From Jacaranda mimosifolia (Eukaryota; Streptophyta; Magnoliopsida; Lamiales; Bignoniaceae): a stretch of DNA of 64,000 bases. Shown one piece after another: positions 51,316-62,662 of this stretch (within the stretch, counting starts at the first letter, position 1; the number at the start of each line of letters is the position of its first letter). Where the stretch lies: assembly GCA_018894105.1 (NCBI GenBank), contig CM032124.1, positions 2,899,501 through 2,963,500 of the forward strand, read 5' to 3'. Made by a program: the position numbers and the translations under genes. Under the pieces are notes generated by a model. That model was not told where the DNA came from, did no database searches, and was given only the letters and a program-made list of their open reading frames with translations.

Positions 51316-52772
51316 TCCCTTATAGGGATGGTGACCGTAATCCCTTCTATAATAGAGGAGGGAGGGCGAGAGGAAGCAATCATTCTGGTTATGCCAAGCC
51401 AATAATAGAACATGGCAAACAGAAGCTAATAGCTTCACCAATATCCCAAGCCTCATATGCTTCTGATTCTCGTGATCCATTATACAGAGATCCCTTGTTT
51501 GCAGAATTTCTGCAATTCAAAACCCAACAAAAAGGAGAAACTAATAGTTCTTCTCTGCATCTACCTCTGCTAATAAGCCTGAAGGATCTAATAGACCTTC
51601 ATTTATAGATGTTACCAAAAATATCTCTGCCCCTGTTGATGAAGATTCTCTCACAACATTTGAGCAGAAGGAGCACAAGGAGATAATAACGGTTCTTGAT
51701 AATAAAGATCTCAAATGGGATAGTTGGAAATTGATGCACAGGTACTTGGATACAGCATCATATGCTGCTGGGTCTTATAAACCCATAATTTATTTCGAAA
51801 ATATACTTATAGTTACTGGCTCTTATGAAGTAAATCATTATTTCCCTTTACAAGAGAAAAATATTTTTAATTTTAATAAAATTATAATTAAGAAAATTAT
51901 TTCTATTGAGGAATGGGGAATATCCTCTCTCGAAAACAAAAATTTTTTTCCTCAGAGAGCATAGAGGATTATTTAAATATAATTATTGGGATTATATCCA
52001 GGCTTTCAAAAATATTTTCTTATATGAAAATCCCAAGAAAAAACATACTTGGTTTATAAAAGTATGTCCTGAAGTTTTTAATAATCCCATCCCCAATTGG
52101 TTCTTTTCTTGGTGGAAATCATATGGTCCAACTCATAATATTTTACCAGACCAATTTAGACAATCATTCGAACAATGGAGCCAATATTCTCCAGAATTAA
52201 TAAGAGCTGAGGAAGAGAATGAGATGGTCAATAATAAGGCCGCAATGATATTCTTTATGGAATTCTCAATCCCTTGGATTTGGAAATGGGTGCCAGAAAT
52301 TGGGATTGATGAAGATAATATTCCTTGTTTATACCATTCCTTTTATATCAAATGGTGGAACAAGATGCTCCAAAGGGATAAGGAGACTGGTCAGATTGAA
52401 GGTCAAGAAACCCTAAATAATATTTCTAAAGCTACTCAGATTTATAAGGAAAAATTGGAATCTGATAAAAAGAAAGAAGCTTCTTCATTATTTGGTAAAG
52501 CTTCTGAAAAGATTAAGATGCGTAAAGAAAAATTGTCCAAAGCGGATCTTTTGAAGAAGGTTCTTAATATAGTCCATGAAGAGTTAAAAGAAGGAAATAA
52601 TAGTGACTCTTCAAATGAAGATGATGATACAGTGTCAATGGCCACTTTTTCGAAATTGAAGACTGAAAATCAATTTGAATGCTTGGCGGGAGAAGCTCAA
52701 GACCCCAATGAAGACATTCCTTCTTCTCAGGATATTAATAAAATCCTGACTGCTTTAAGAAGAGAGGAATAA
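51312..52772 (+). pseudogene. viral downstream ORF of unknown function, copy 1
   Basis: The start ATG overlaps the polyprotein stop as ATGA. The N terminus has an Arg/Gly patch (NRGGRARGSN). The Trp-rich core is IPWIWKWVPE and YIKWWNKML, followed by a charged coiled-coil-like helix and an acidic Ser tail. Indels break it near 51560 and 51930, but 51906-52772 is a single 288-codon frame. No similarity to a known enzyme is apparent. A downstream ORF of unknown function is reported for florendoviruses, which is the basis for that comparison. Confidence 0.7.
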
Positions 52773-52852
52773 ATTATAGGATAAGGGTCATTTTGGTCTT
52801 TTGCAATAGGCAATAGTAATAGACTGTTTGAACAGTAATACTGTTCATAGTT

Positions 52853-52958
52853 ACTGTTCGAATTCGAAAATTTTGAAATCTGCACAGTATTTTTTACTTT
52901 TCACTGTTCGGATTTGAAACGTTTGAAATCCGCACAGTATTTTTTCTGTCTATAAATA
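52853..52958 (+). promoter_or_regulatory. viral promoter: two 36 bp palindromes and TATA box, copy 1
   Basis: Imperfect palindromes of the form ACTGT-TCGGATT-AAA/TTT-AATCCG-ACAGT at 52853-52888 and 52903-52938, spaced 50 bp, then CTATAAATA at 52950-52958. The same three-part arrangement is present in all four viral segments, which supports a functional role in the ancestor. Confidence 0.65.
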
Positions 52959-53883
52959 AGTTAGGCAGTCATTCTTTGGAGGAGGACTTCCGCACACTCC
53001 TTTCTGTAATTTTTTTGTTTTCCCCTGAATTCCCTCGTTTAATTCCCCTTTTGTAATTAATTTTCCTTTTCTAAGTTTAGTTTATAATAATCAAGAGCTG
53101 CTGGTTTGCAGCCCCTTATAAGGTAATCTTTTTAAATTTTTGTTTTTAATATTTTATTTTAGCTTCACTTAGCCTAATGGAAGGCTAAGGTGTTTAGTGT
53201 TAAACATGTAAGAGTTAAATATCTCCAATATAATTGTGGTAAAGGTCTTTCTATGTACAAGACTATGTAGAAGGGTTTGGATCTATGGTCTGGTGAGCTA
53301 GTTATGGTTGGGTTCTGAATATGCACTGGATCTTATGAAGGGGGCCACAGATCAGGCGGTGAAATCACAGCATTACATGACTGGGACTATTTACCTGAAT
53401 TTAACTAGCCCACCAAGTATGAATTCTGGATCTCATAAGCTCGGAATGCCCACAAACGCCAACCCCGGCTAACAAGGGCAAAAGGGCACTTATCCAGAGG
53501 ACAACATACTTGGAGTACCGTTAAACCTCAGAACCCAATCATAACTGGCTAACCAGACCATAGATCCGAACCCTTCTACATAGTCTTGTACATAAAAAGA
53601 CTTTTACCACAACTATATAGGAGATATTTAACTCTTACATGTTTAACACCAAACATCTTAGCCTTCCATTAGGCTAAGTGAATACAAAATAAAAATATAA
53701 AAACAAAATAAAAAGATTACCTTAGAAGGGACTGCAAACCAGCAGCTCTTGATTATTATAAACTAAACTTAGAAAAGGAAAATTAATTACAAAAGGGGAA
53801 TTACACGAGGGAATTCAGGGGAAAACAAAAAAATTACAGAGAGGAGTGTGCGGAAGTCCTCCCCCAAAGAATGAATGCCTAAC

Positions 53884-53991
53884 CTATTTATAGACAGAAA
53901 AAATACTGTGTGGATTTCAAAATTTTCGAATCCAAACAGTAACTATGATCAGTATTACTGTTCAAACAGTCTATTACTGTTGCCTATTACA
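53884..53991 (-). promoter_or_regulatory. viral promoter, copy 2
   Basis: On the minus strand CTATAAATAGG lies at 53883-53893. The upstream palindrome (ACTGTT-GGATT...AATCC-ACAGT) is present once clearly at 53905-53941; the second is partly deleted. It points toward the promoter of copy 1 (convergent). Confidence 0.6.
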
Positions 53992-54020
53992 AAAGACTAA
54001 AATAACCCTATAAGGAAATT

Positions 54021-55472
54021 TTATTCTTCCTTCCTTAAGGCAGCCAGGATTTTATTAATAAGTATATCTTCATTAGGGTCTTGAGCTTCTCCTGCCAAGC
54101 ATCCAAATTGATTATCATCAGTCTTCGATTTCGAAAAAGTAGCCATTGATACCGTATCACCATCTTCATTTGAAGAATCACTATCATCTTGGTCTTTTAA
54201 TTCTTCTTGGACCATATTAAGAACCTCCTTCAATAAATCTGCTTTGGATAATTTTCCTCTGCGCATTTTGATTTTTTTAGAAGCTTTACCAAATAATGAA
54301 GAAGCTTCTTTCTTTTTATCAGATTCAAATTTTTCCTTATAAATCTGAGTAGCTTTAGAAATATTATTTAGGGTTTCTTGGCCTTCAATTTGACCAGTCT
54401 CCTTATCCCTTTGGAGCATCTTGTTCCACCATTTGATATAAAAGGAACGGTATAAACAAGGAATATTATCTTCATCAATCCCAATTTCTGGCACCCATTT
54501 CCAAATCCAAGGGATTGAGAATTCCATAAAGAATATCATTGCAGCCTTATTATTGACCATCTCATTCTCTTCCTCAGCTCTTATTAATTCTGGAGAATAT
54601 TGGCTCCATTATTCGAATGATTGTCTAAATTGGTTCGGTAAAATATTATGAGTTGGACCATACGATTTCCACCAAGAAAAGAACCAATTGGGGATGGGAT
54701 TATTAAAAACTTCAGGACATACTATTATAAACCAAGTATATTTTTTCCTGGGATTTTCATATAAGAAAATATTTTTGAAAGCCTGGATATAATCCCAGTA
54801 ATTATATTTAAATGTACCTCTATGCTCTCTGAGGTAAAAATCTTTTTCCTTGAGAGAGGATATTCTCCATTCCTCAATAGAAATAATTTTCTTAGTTATA
54901 ATTTTGCTAAAATTGAAAATATTTTTCTCTTGTAAAGGGAAATAATGATTTACTTCACAAGAGCCAGTAACTATAAGTATATTTTCGAAATAAATTCTGG
55001 GTTTATAAGACCCAGCAGCATATGATGTTGTATCTAAGTACCTGTGCATCAATTTTCAGGTATCCCATTTGAGATCTTTATTATCAAGAACCATTATTAT
55101 CTCCTTGTGCTCCTTCTGCTCAAATGTTGTGAGAGAATCTTCATCAACAGGGGCAGAGATATTTTTGGTAACATCTATAAATGAAGGTGTATGATATCTT
55201 TCAGGCTTATTAGAAGAGGTAAATGCAGAAGAAGAACTATTAGTTTCTCATTTCTGTTGGGTTTTGAATTGCAGAAATTCTGCAAACAAGGGATCTCTGT
55301 ATAATGGATCACGAGAATCAGAAGCATATGCGGCTTGGGATATTGGTGAAGCTATTAGCTTCTGTTTGCCATGTTCTGTTATTGGCTTGGCATAACTAGA
55401 ACGATTGCTTCCTCTCGCCCTCCCTCCTCTATTATAGAAGGGATTACGGCTACCATCCCTATAAGGGATCAT
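54021..55472 (-). pseudogene. viral downstream ORF of unknown function, copy 2
   Basis: Pieces 55472-55248, 55052-54609 and 54560-54021 in shifting frames. A stop lies at 55248 (TGA) and another at 54609 (TAA). Start overlap ATGA with the polyprotein stop is conserved. The Arg/Gly patch, Trp-rich core and acidic tail are as in copy 1; the tail lacks five residues around 54063. Confidence 0.7.
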
Positions 55473-56682
55473 CCCTGCAAGAATTCACGGGTTAGGAAAT
55501 TAGGAATACTATTATGAATTCCCTTTTTATAAATAATTTTGAAATCAAAAGGGGCTAAATAAGCTTGCCACCTGGCTAACATTTGTTTGGAAACATTATG
55601 CTTAAAATCCTTATTAAACATAAATTGAGCAGCCTGACAATCAGTTTTAATTATAAAGAACTGATTATATAAATCATCTTGAAATTTAAGCACACATTTA
55701 ACTATAGCAAAGATTTCTTTGGCTACAGTAGCATAATTTTTCTGACTATTATTCCATTTACCAGAACAAAAACGAACAAGAATTTCTTGTTTACTATTAG
55801 GATTAACCTGGGTTAATATACCACCATATCCTATATCAGAGGCATCAGTTTCAACAATCTTATCCCAATTTGGATTAAAAAGCATTAAACAAGGCAATTG
55901 TTTAACCTTATTCTTAATATTAAGAATAGCAACAGTATGACTATCAGACCAAGGTTTAGGAACCTTCTTAAGTCTATCATATAAAATAGCAGTATCTTGG
56001 GCTAAATTTTTATAATAAGGAGAAATATAATTCAAACTACCCAAAAACCTTTGTAACTGAGTCTTATCAGTAATCCTATCAGGAAATTTAGAAGCGAATT
56101 CAATACTTTTATAAATAGGAACAAATTTTCCTTTTTCTATAAAATGACCCAAAAATTTAATTTTAGTTTGAAATAAAACCACTTTGGGTTTAGAAATAAC
56201 AAGACCACTATTTATTATAGCTTGTTTAAAAATATTAAGATGTTTGAAATGATTTTCTATAGTATTAGAGAAAACCAAAATATCATCTATATAAACGATG
56301 ATAAAACTATTAAAAGGATTGAAAATATCATTCATAATTTTTTGGAATTCTGAAGGGGCATTCTTCAGACCAAAAGGCATTACATTCCATTCATATTGCC
56401 CAAATGGAACATTAAAAGCAGTTTTAAATTTATCATTTTTTGCTATTTGAATCTGCCAATGACCAGATTTCAAATCAAATTTTGAAAAGATATTAACATC
56501 AAATAATCTATCAAGCAAATCCTTTTTATTAGGGATAGGATACTTAATCCATTTTAAACCTTATTAAGGATTTTAAAATTTATCACCAATCTAGGAGCAC
56601 CACGTTCTTGTTCACTATGTTTATTAACATAAAATGTAGTACAGGACCAAGCAGACTTGGTTGGCCTTATTAAGCTCTTTTG
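55469..56682 (-). pseudogene. viral reverse transcriptase and RNase H, copy 2
   Basis: 56518-55469 is open for 349 codons and contains the whole palm core with YIDD and the complete RNase H (ETDASDIGYGG). This is the best preserved enzyme in the window, but its N-terminal fingers are separated from it by small indels near 56560-56690, so no complete RT can be made. Confidence 0.85.
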
Positions 56683-57747
56683 TTAGAAGGACTCTATTTC
56701 CTTTTTACAATAAACCTGATATTCTGAATTCATTTGACACGGATGAGCTTTAGTAGGAATATTACCATCAAAGCTATCATCATATGGAAGATCAACAATA
56801 TGCTTCTTTCTATTCCAAAAAGCATTTGGGTGTTCATTACACATAGACAAAGCAAATTGGTTTTCAAGAAAAGCAATTTTTTCTTTCAACCTAGGGTTTT
56901 CTAATTGGTTGTCAATATTAAGACTTACAATTTCTTGTTTTAAGAAATTAATATGATTTGATTTTGCTTTATAAAGATCTTCAATTTTATTAAGAATTCT
57001 AGAAAAGGGTTCAACTATAAATTGAAAATATAATTCAGTACCATTATAAGAAGCACTAAAACCATTTTGGTCAACCTTTTTAAGAGGAAATATTTTCTTC
57101 AAAAAATGAGTACCAAGAATAATTTGGTTAGAAATATTTTTGACCAATAAAAAACTATTAGGAATGCAAATTTTATTTTTGCAAATAAAAGCTTTTGACA
57201 GTTTATAATTAATGTCAAGTTTTTCACCATTTGCAGAACGCAAAATATGAGTGGTTTTTTCAAAATATTTTGTAGGAATTAAACCTTCCTGAATACAATT
57301 CAAATCAGCACCACTATCAATAAGTGCCACAAATTCTTTTGAAAAATTATTATCAATTAAAAGATTAATCTTTATTAACCATTTCTGAGGAGTAACCATT
57401 TCTAATTTAGAAAGGAAATCATCAGATTGAATATTATTAGAAACATTGTTGGGAATAATATCAAACAAATTATCTATTCTAGGGACAATCTGTTTTCCCT
57501 GAGCAATTTCTAATTTTCTCATACGTTCTTCAAGAAACACATTATTTCTTTTTAATTATATTATTTCTTTCCTTAAGTTATCAACTTCTTTTTTAAGATC
57601 AATAACAGTGGTAGGACTACTATTCTTATTCCTATCTTCTAAGATTTTATAAACTTCATACATTGAATAAGGATCACTATCAGAAAGCATATTACTAACA
57701 AATTTAGAAGGGAAAGAAGAAGAGGGAGAAGATGAAGAGGGAACATT
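56683..57747 (-). pseudogene. viral aspartic protease region, copy 2
   Basis: 57540-56683 is open for 285 codons and includes DSGADLNC and the second retropepsin part (GTHF here, where copy 1 has GTPF). It runs into the RT N terminus before stopping. In-frame TAA just upstream (about 57555) is shared with copy 1. Confidence 0.8.
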
Positions 57748-60492
57748 CTACATTTCATCAATAATTTTAGATCTTAAAATTGGATCTTTTATCATTTTCA
57801 AAAATTCAATAGTATTATCATTACTAAGAACATTCAATTCAGAAAATTGAGAAATCAGATTATACATATCATCACCATCTGATTTACTACTATTATCAGT
57901 CTCAGTATTATCACAAGATAATAATTTTTTGCAAGGATCACATTCAGAACTAGAACTATCAGCACATTCATTAATATTATCAGAATCATCAAAATCAATA
58001 TCATCATCAGATTCAAGCATCAACTTATAAAGAATATCCTTAAGATTATCATCAATATCAAGATTATTAATCATTTCTCTCATCCTACACTTATCAGCAT
58101 AGTGACCTACCTTGCCACACTTATAACATGCACCATATTTATGAAATTTCTTTCTTATGGTTCTATTAGAAGGTCTAGGTTCTCTATAATTACCAGACTC
58201 TCTATAACGTCTCATTTTTTTTTCTTCTGTTTTTCTCTCGTTTGTTTATGAGTTTTCTTCCTAGATTTTTTCCTATAACTCTCATTATTATCTTTTTGAG
58301 GTTTATTATTAACCTGTTTTGGGGTTTTCCATCCCAAACTGACCACAAAATTGACCTAATTGTTTTCTTTCCGTAATATTATTACGCTTAATCTGTTCAT
58401 TCAATTTTATCTCATTACACGGGGCAAATCCTTCCTTTATACAAGTTCCAATTAACTTGCCATAAGTAAATTTACCATAGTCTATATTAGACTCATTCTG
58501 CCTAAGGGTTTTTCTAACTTTCTTAGCAAACAAAGAAGGCAAACCATCAATAAATTTTGATTTCCAATGGTCACTATTTGACTCTGGGAGTTCCATTACT
58601 CTAGAAAGAAAGGTGTCCTTATACCACCTAAAAGATGTAAGACTCTGACACTTCAAACCATTCAATAAGGTTCTAATGTGCTCAAAATTATTAGTCTATC
58701 TGCCAGTAAAATGTTCTATAATAGTAACAATCAAAGTGTAAACAAAATTCTCAGAACCATTACTAGTTCCTTCCTGTTTAACAGCAGACAAAATTTCATT
58801 TCGATTATCAGAGGACAAATAATTATCCCCCCAGCCTTTCAATTGGCCAGTAAAACCTGCAACAATCATTTTTGCAATAGTTTTATCGATATTACCATTA
58901 TTCTTACAAATAGTACTGTACATAAGCATTCTATGTACCAAATTATAAATATGACGTTAAGTAAAACCATCCAAGTTCCATTCATAGATGTTTTTACCAG
59001 AATATGAATTGTTAAGAACTAAATCTTGTTCTTCATGCAAAACATCTTGTGGTGTAGGCCTAGGATAATAATAATTTCTCATTGTTGGCCTATCAGCATA
59101 ATTCTGAATTTTATTAATCTCGTCCCTAACCTTATCATTATAAGACCTATCATCTAGCTCATTATTAAGAGTAGAAATTCTAAATTCAGCAAATTTCCCA
59201 GTAGGGATGGCAATGAGTTCGGATAAATCGGGGCCCTGCCTCGGATGGGGTGGGTTTGGGGTGAAAAAAATGGGGATGGGGCGGGTAGCGCGTCTTGATA
59301 ATCAAGACCCGCCGGGTCTGGGGCGGGTAGCGGGTTTTGGTGGCCCGCCCCGGTCCCATCCTATATTATATTATATAATATATATTTATATTATATATTA
59401 TATTATATTATATATATTATATATAACATATATATTGCATATATATATATATTTATATTATATATTATATATAACATATATTTTACATGTATATATTTAT
59501 ATATTATATTATATTACATATAACATATATATTATCTATAAGTATAAGTATTTATTAGGTTATAATACTATATTAGCAAATTAGGGCTTCTTTTATTTTT
59601 TTCAACTTGTTTCAATTTTATTCTTTCAAACCCGATACTCACTAGAGCAAAATCTGTATATTCAAGTGATTATGAAGAAAAGAAGGTAAAAAATATATAC
59701 ACAAAAAAAAAAACGGGTTAGGCGGGTCCAACCCGCCGGGTTCGGGTCCAAAGGTAAGGCGGGGCGGGTCCCGGGTCCTGCAAAACCCGCCCCAGACCCG
59801 CCCCGTTGCCATCTCTATTTCTTAGTTATTACCCTTTCTAATTCAGAGACATCCCTAAGAATGAAATTATCAATTTCAGGAGGGGGTTGAATTGAAGGCA
59901 TCGCAATCTAATCTGGAGAAGGATGTATAAACTGTTTATCAATTTTTTCTTCCAAACCAGTGATATCTTTATTAAGACTATCTATTCTTTGCATTATACT
60001 AGTAAGTCTATGATCAAGTTGAAATAAAGACTTACCAAGAACATTCAAATACAAATTAGCATAATTTTGCTGTTTTATTAAAACATTCATATTACGAATA
60101 GAACCTGAGCATGATCATTATCAAGCAATTTATTAAAAGCAGAAAACAACAAAATATTATTACCCTCAATTTTAAACCGGTCTTGAGGAGGGAATATAGT
60201 ATTTTCCTTCCTCCCATTTTCAAAAATATAAGTTCTTTCAAGAATACAAATATAGTTCTTTCAATATAAGTAACTATAAACCATGGAACAAAAGAAACAA
60301 TTTGATTCTTTTCTTCTACAAATTTGTAAAATTGATTTTGAAAATAAGTTTGTTGGTCTTTATTAAAATTTTCAAAAAATCATTTTCAAAAACATTGCCA
60401 ACGATCTTTATTAAACTCAAGCTGTATTAACTTTCTATTATAAGATCCTTTTGAAAAATTCAATTTTTGTTTTTCCATTAAAAACAAAACAA
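57748..60492 (-). pseudogene. viral coat protein region, copy 2
   Basis: Open pieces: 60090-59908 (coiled-coil-like N-terminal part), 58941-58696, 58665-58309 and 58215-57748 (with CYKCGKVGHYADKC). Stops at 59908, 58696 and 57748 correspond to those in copy 1. Two compensating one- or two-base indels lie near 58315 and 58220. Interrupted by a MITE at 59202-59817. Confidence 0.8.
59202..59817. mobile_element. hAT-type MITE inside viral copy 2 (616 bp)
   Basis: Same element, same viral position and the same 8 bp target as 46986-47595: on the plus strand TTTCCCAG (59194-59201) and TTTCTTAG (59818-59825). Confidence 0.88.
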
Positions 60493-61590
60493 TTAAATAC
60501 GAGTATTTCTCACAGAAAAATCCATATCAGATTCAGTAGGTTCAATGGAACCATCACTATCATGATCAGCAGGAATACCATGCACAATATTATCTGAGGA
60601 AATCTTTAACTTATTAAAATGATTTTCCAAATTATCTTTTCTAGATTCATTAATCCTAGATGTTGAAGCTCTTGAAGTATTAGGAGTATCAACAATATAA
60701 TCAATTGGATCAAAAACAGAGAAAGAAGAAAAAGAGGACCTATTATTGGTTCTATTTGATTTTAACATTTTATTATTGCCAGGTTGTTTAAACTCAATAG
60801 TAACATCTCCATCTGGAGTTTGAACTATCCTATTAACTTCATTTTGTATTACCAGTTGAACAGGAACATCATTAGCCATTTTCCAATCATCAGGAAATTG
60901 AACATCGTCCCACTTTATTGGTTTTCTAGTGGTGATGTGAGATTTGCAAAAATTAGTCTCAATTAAAATAGTTTCATTATTATGATTATTAATCATCTTA
61001 CACACAGGATTCAGTGTATGAAGCAATTTATAATAAATACGATAAGTAATGCAAATCGTTTCAGTATTAGGCATATAAGTATAACCATGCAACTTCACAT
61101 TCAAAGTTAAAGCATGTAAAATATTAATATCAGTTAAAGATAACTGCAAATTAGGATAAACATCAAAATAAACTGGGCCATGTGCCAAGCTGGATTGTAT
61201 AATACCCATAATTGAATGCTTCCAATTTAAATTGCGATCATCACGCAAAATTGCAACAAAACTATCAGGGAGATTATCAAGAGTAAGTGGTTTGAAAGCA
61301 ACTTGAATTAAACCAACATGAATAAATCTATATTTAGATCTATACCTATCAATATCAGATCTATCTAAAAGCTGTAAAGTAATATCATCTTTACAAAGGG
61401 GAATTGATTCTTCAGTGGTTTTAACAATTTGTTTTAAATCAATTTTTTCAAAAGTACCATATTGGTAAATTAATTTCGGATCCACTTTAGGAATGGTCCA
61501 TTTATTAAGAAGTTCAATATTAACTGGAAGATCTATTTCCTCCATCCTAGTATTTTTAATAAAAGAATATTTTCTTTTTATAAAATTCAT
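60493..61590 (-). pseudogene. viral movement protein domain, copy 2
   Basis: Open for 365 codons, the longest uninterrupted viral frame here, about 94 percent identical to copy 1 by eye. The 30K core is intact (FIHVGLIQVAFKPLT, IQSSLAHGPVYFDVYP). It ends early at 60493 owing to a one-base shift relative to copy 1. The rest of the polyprotein is broken, hence pseudogene. Confidence 0.8.
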
Positions 61591-61594
61591 TTTT

Positions 61595-61707
61595 AATACT
61601 TGTATTTATATATTAATTTTGTTTTATATTTCATTCACGCGTAGTTAAATATTGGGTTTATTTGTCTAATAAATAATTTAAGATGATTCAATTTCATATG
61701 ATAAAAA
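61595..61707. repeat. 113 bp target duplication, right copy
   Basis: Matches 44925-45037 with two substitutions; host TIR-element sequence continues directly after it. Confidence 0.88.
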
Positions 61708-62231
61708 ATTATTTTTTTAACTTGATGAATTGTTATAAGAATTACATATATAAATTATTAAATAAATTATTTTATTTAAATCAATAATTAAGTTTTAGTT
61801 GTACATAAATAAAAAATAATAAATAGTTAAATAATTATGTTTTAATTAATAATTAGTAATTAGTTTATAATTAATGTACAATAATTAATTTTTTAATATA
61901 AGCCGATAAACAATTATGACATAATTATGGTATTTGCCAATTTTTTATAATTAAAATATAATTATAATTTCATAAATAATTAATATTTATTAATAAGTAT
62001 TTTCTTCCAAGTAAGACTTCATTTGCTAATGTTAAATTTATAAAAAATATAAATTTCATAACAAATCACCAATTAAATTAATTATACATAATTTTATTAC
62101 AATTATATATCAATCATTACATATATATACACACATACATATCATCCAACTATAAATATATATGCGCACATTACATAAAAAATCACTTTCATCCCACAAA
62201 CCCAACAAAAATTCAACTGATTTGACATTTA

Positions 62232-62662
62232 GGCCTTGTTTGCTTGGCTTGATTAGGTGTGATGCATTCTTAATCAAGCCTCTTTTAATATTTGTTTCAA
62301 TTGATAAAAGCTCTTGATAAATCATAGGCCCTACATTATTTACTGTTGCTTTTGAAAAATGAATCAAGGGGGGGAATGCTTGATTAGGTATGATAAGAAT
62401 TATAAAGATTTAATAGAGTCTATTGTTTATCTTATTTTCAATTAAACCATGATTCTAAAATGGGAAAGAATGAGGAAATTATGAAAAACTTATTAAAAAG
62501 TATAAATGATATAATAGTAAATTTATATATTATATTTTAATTTATTTATCTTTTAATTATACTAACCAAACATAAAATTAAAATATTCTATCCTAATGGG
62601 CTTAAAATGTATCTTTTGCTTATATATCACTTCTAATCACATCATTCCAAGCAAACGAGCTC
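62232..62662. mobile_element. Tourist-like (PIF/Harbinger) MITE, TTA target duplication
   Basis: Ends GGCCTTGTTTGCTTGG and, inverted, GAGCTCGTTTGCTTGG. TTA at 62229-62231 and 62663-62665. The related element at 29899-31489 lacks it (site near 31310). Confidence 0.72.

Larger units (their letters stand above)
45038..53319 (+). mobile_element. endogenous pararetrovirus copy 1 (plus), near full length
   Basis: Order: leader, tRNA-Met primer site, movement protein, coat protein with CCHC, protease, RT/RNase H, downstream ORF, promoter, transcript start region. It starts inside the leader (CAGAATTCATACTTGG) and ends after GGTTCTGA. Only about 150 bases of the circular genome are missing between those points. 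The length is 8.3 kb, including a 610 bp MITE. There is no integrase or LTR, so it is a pararetrovirus and not a retrotransposon. Layout (polyprotein plus one downstream ORF) resembles florendoviruses; the genus is uncertain. No frame is intact. Confidence 0.85.
53319..61594 (-). mobile_element. endogenous pararetrovirus copy 2 (minus), near full length
   Basis: Inverted relative to copy 1, tail to tail, meeting it at 53319-53320. Read on the minus strand it begins just before the movement protein ATG (61590) and goes round to leader sequence ending ...GATCCAGTGCATA, three bases before where the primer site should be. Only about 70 bases of the circle, including the primer site, are missing. 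It is circularly permuted with respect to copy 1. It carries the same MITE and many of the same stops. Confidence 0.85.

Noticed and set aside
45038..61594. LTR retrotransposon (Ty3/gypsy)
   Set aside because: There is no integrase and no LTR pair. A 30K movement protein, a pararetrovirus primer site and a circularly permuted arrangement are present instead.
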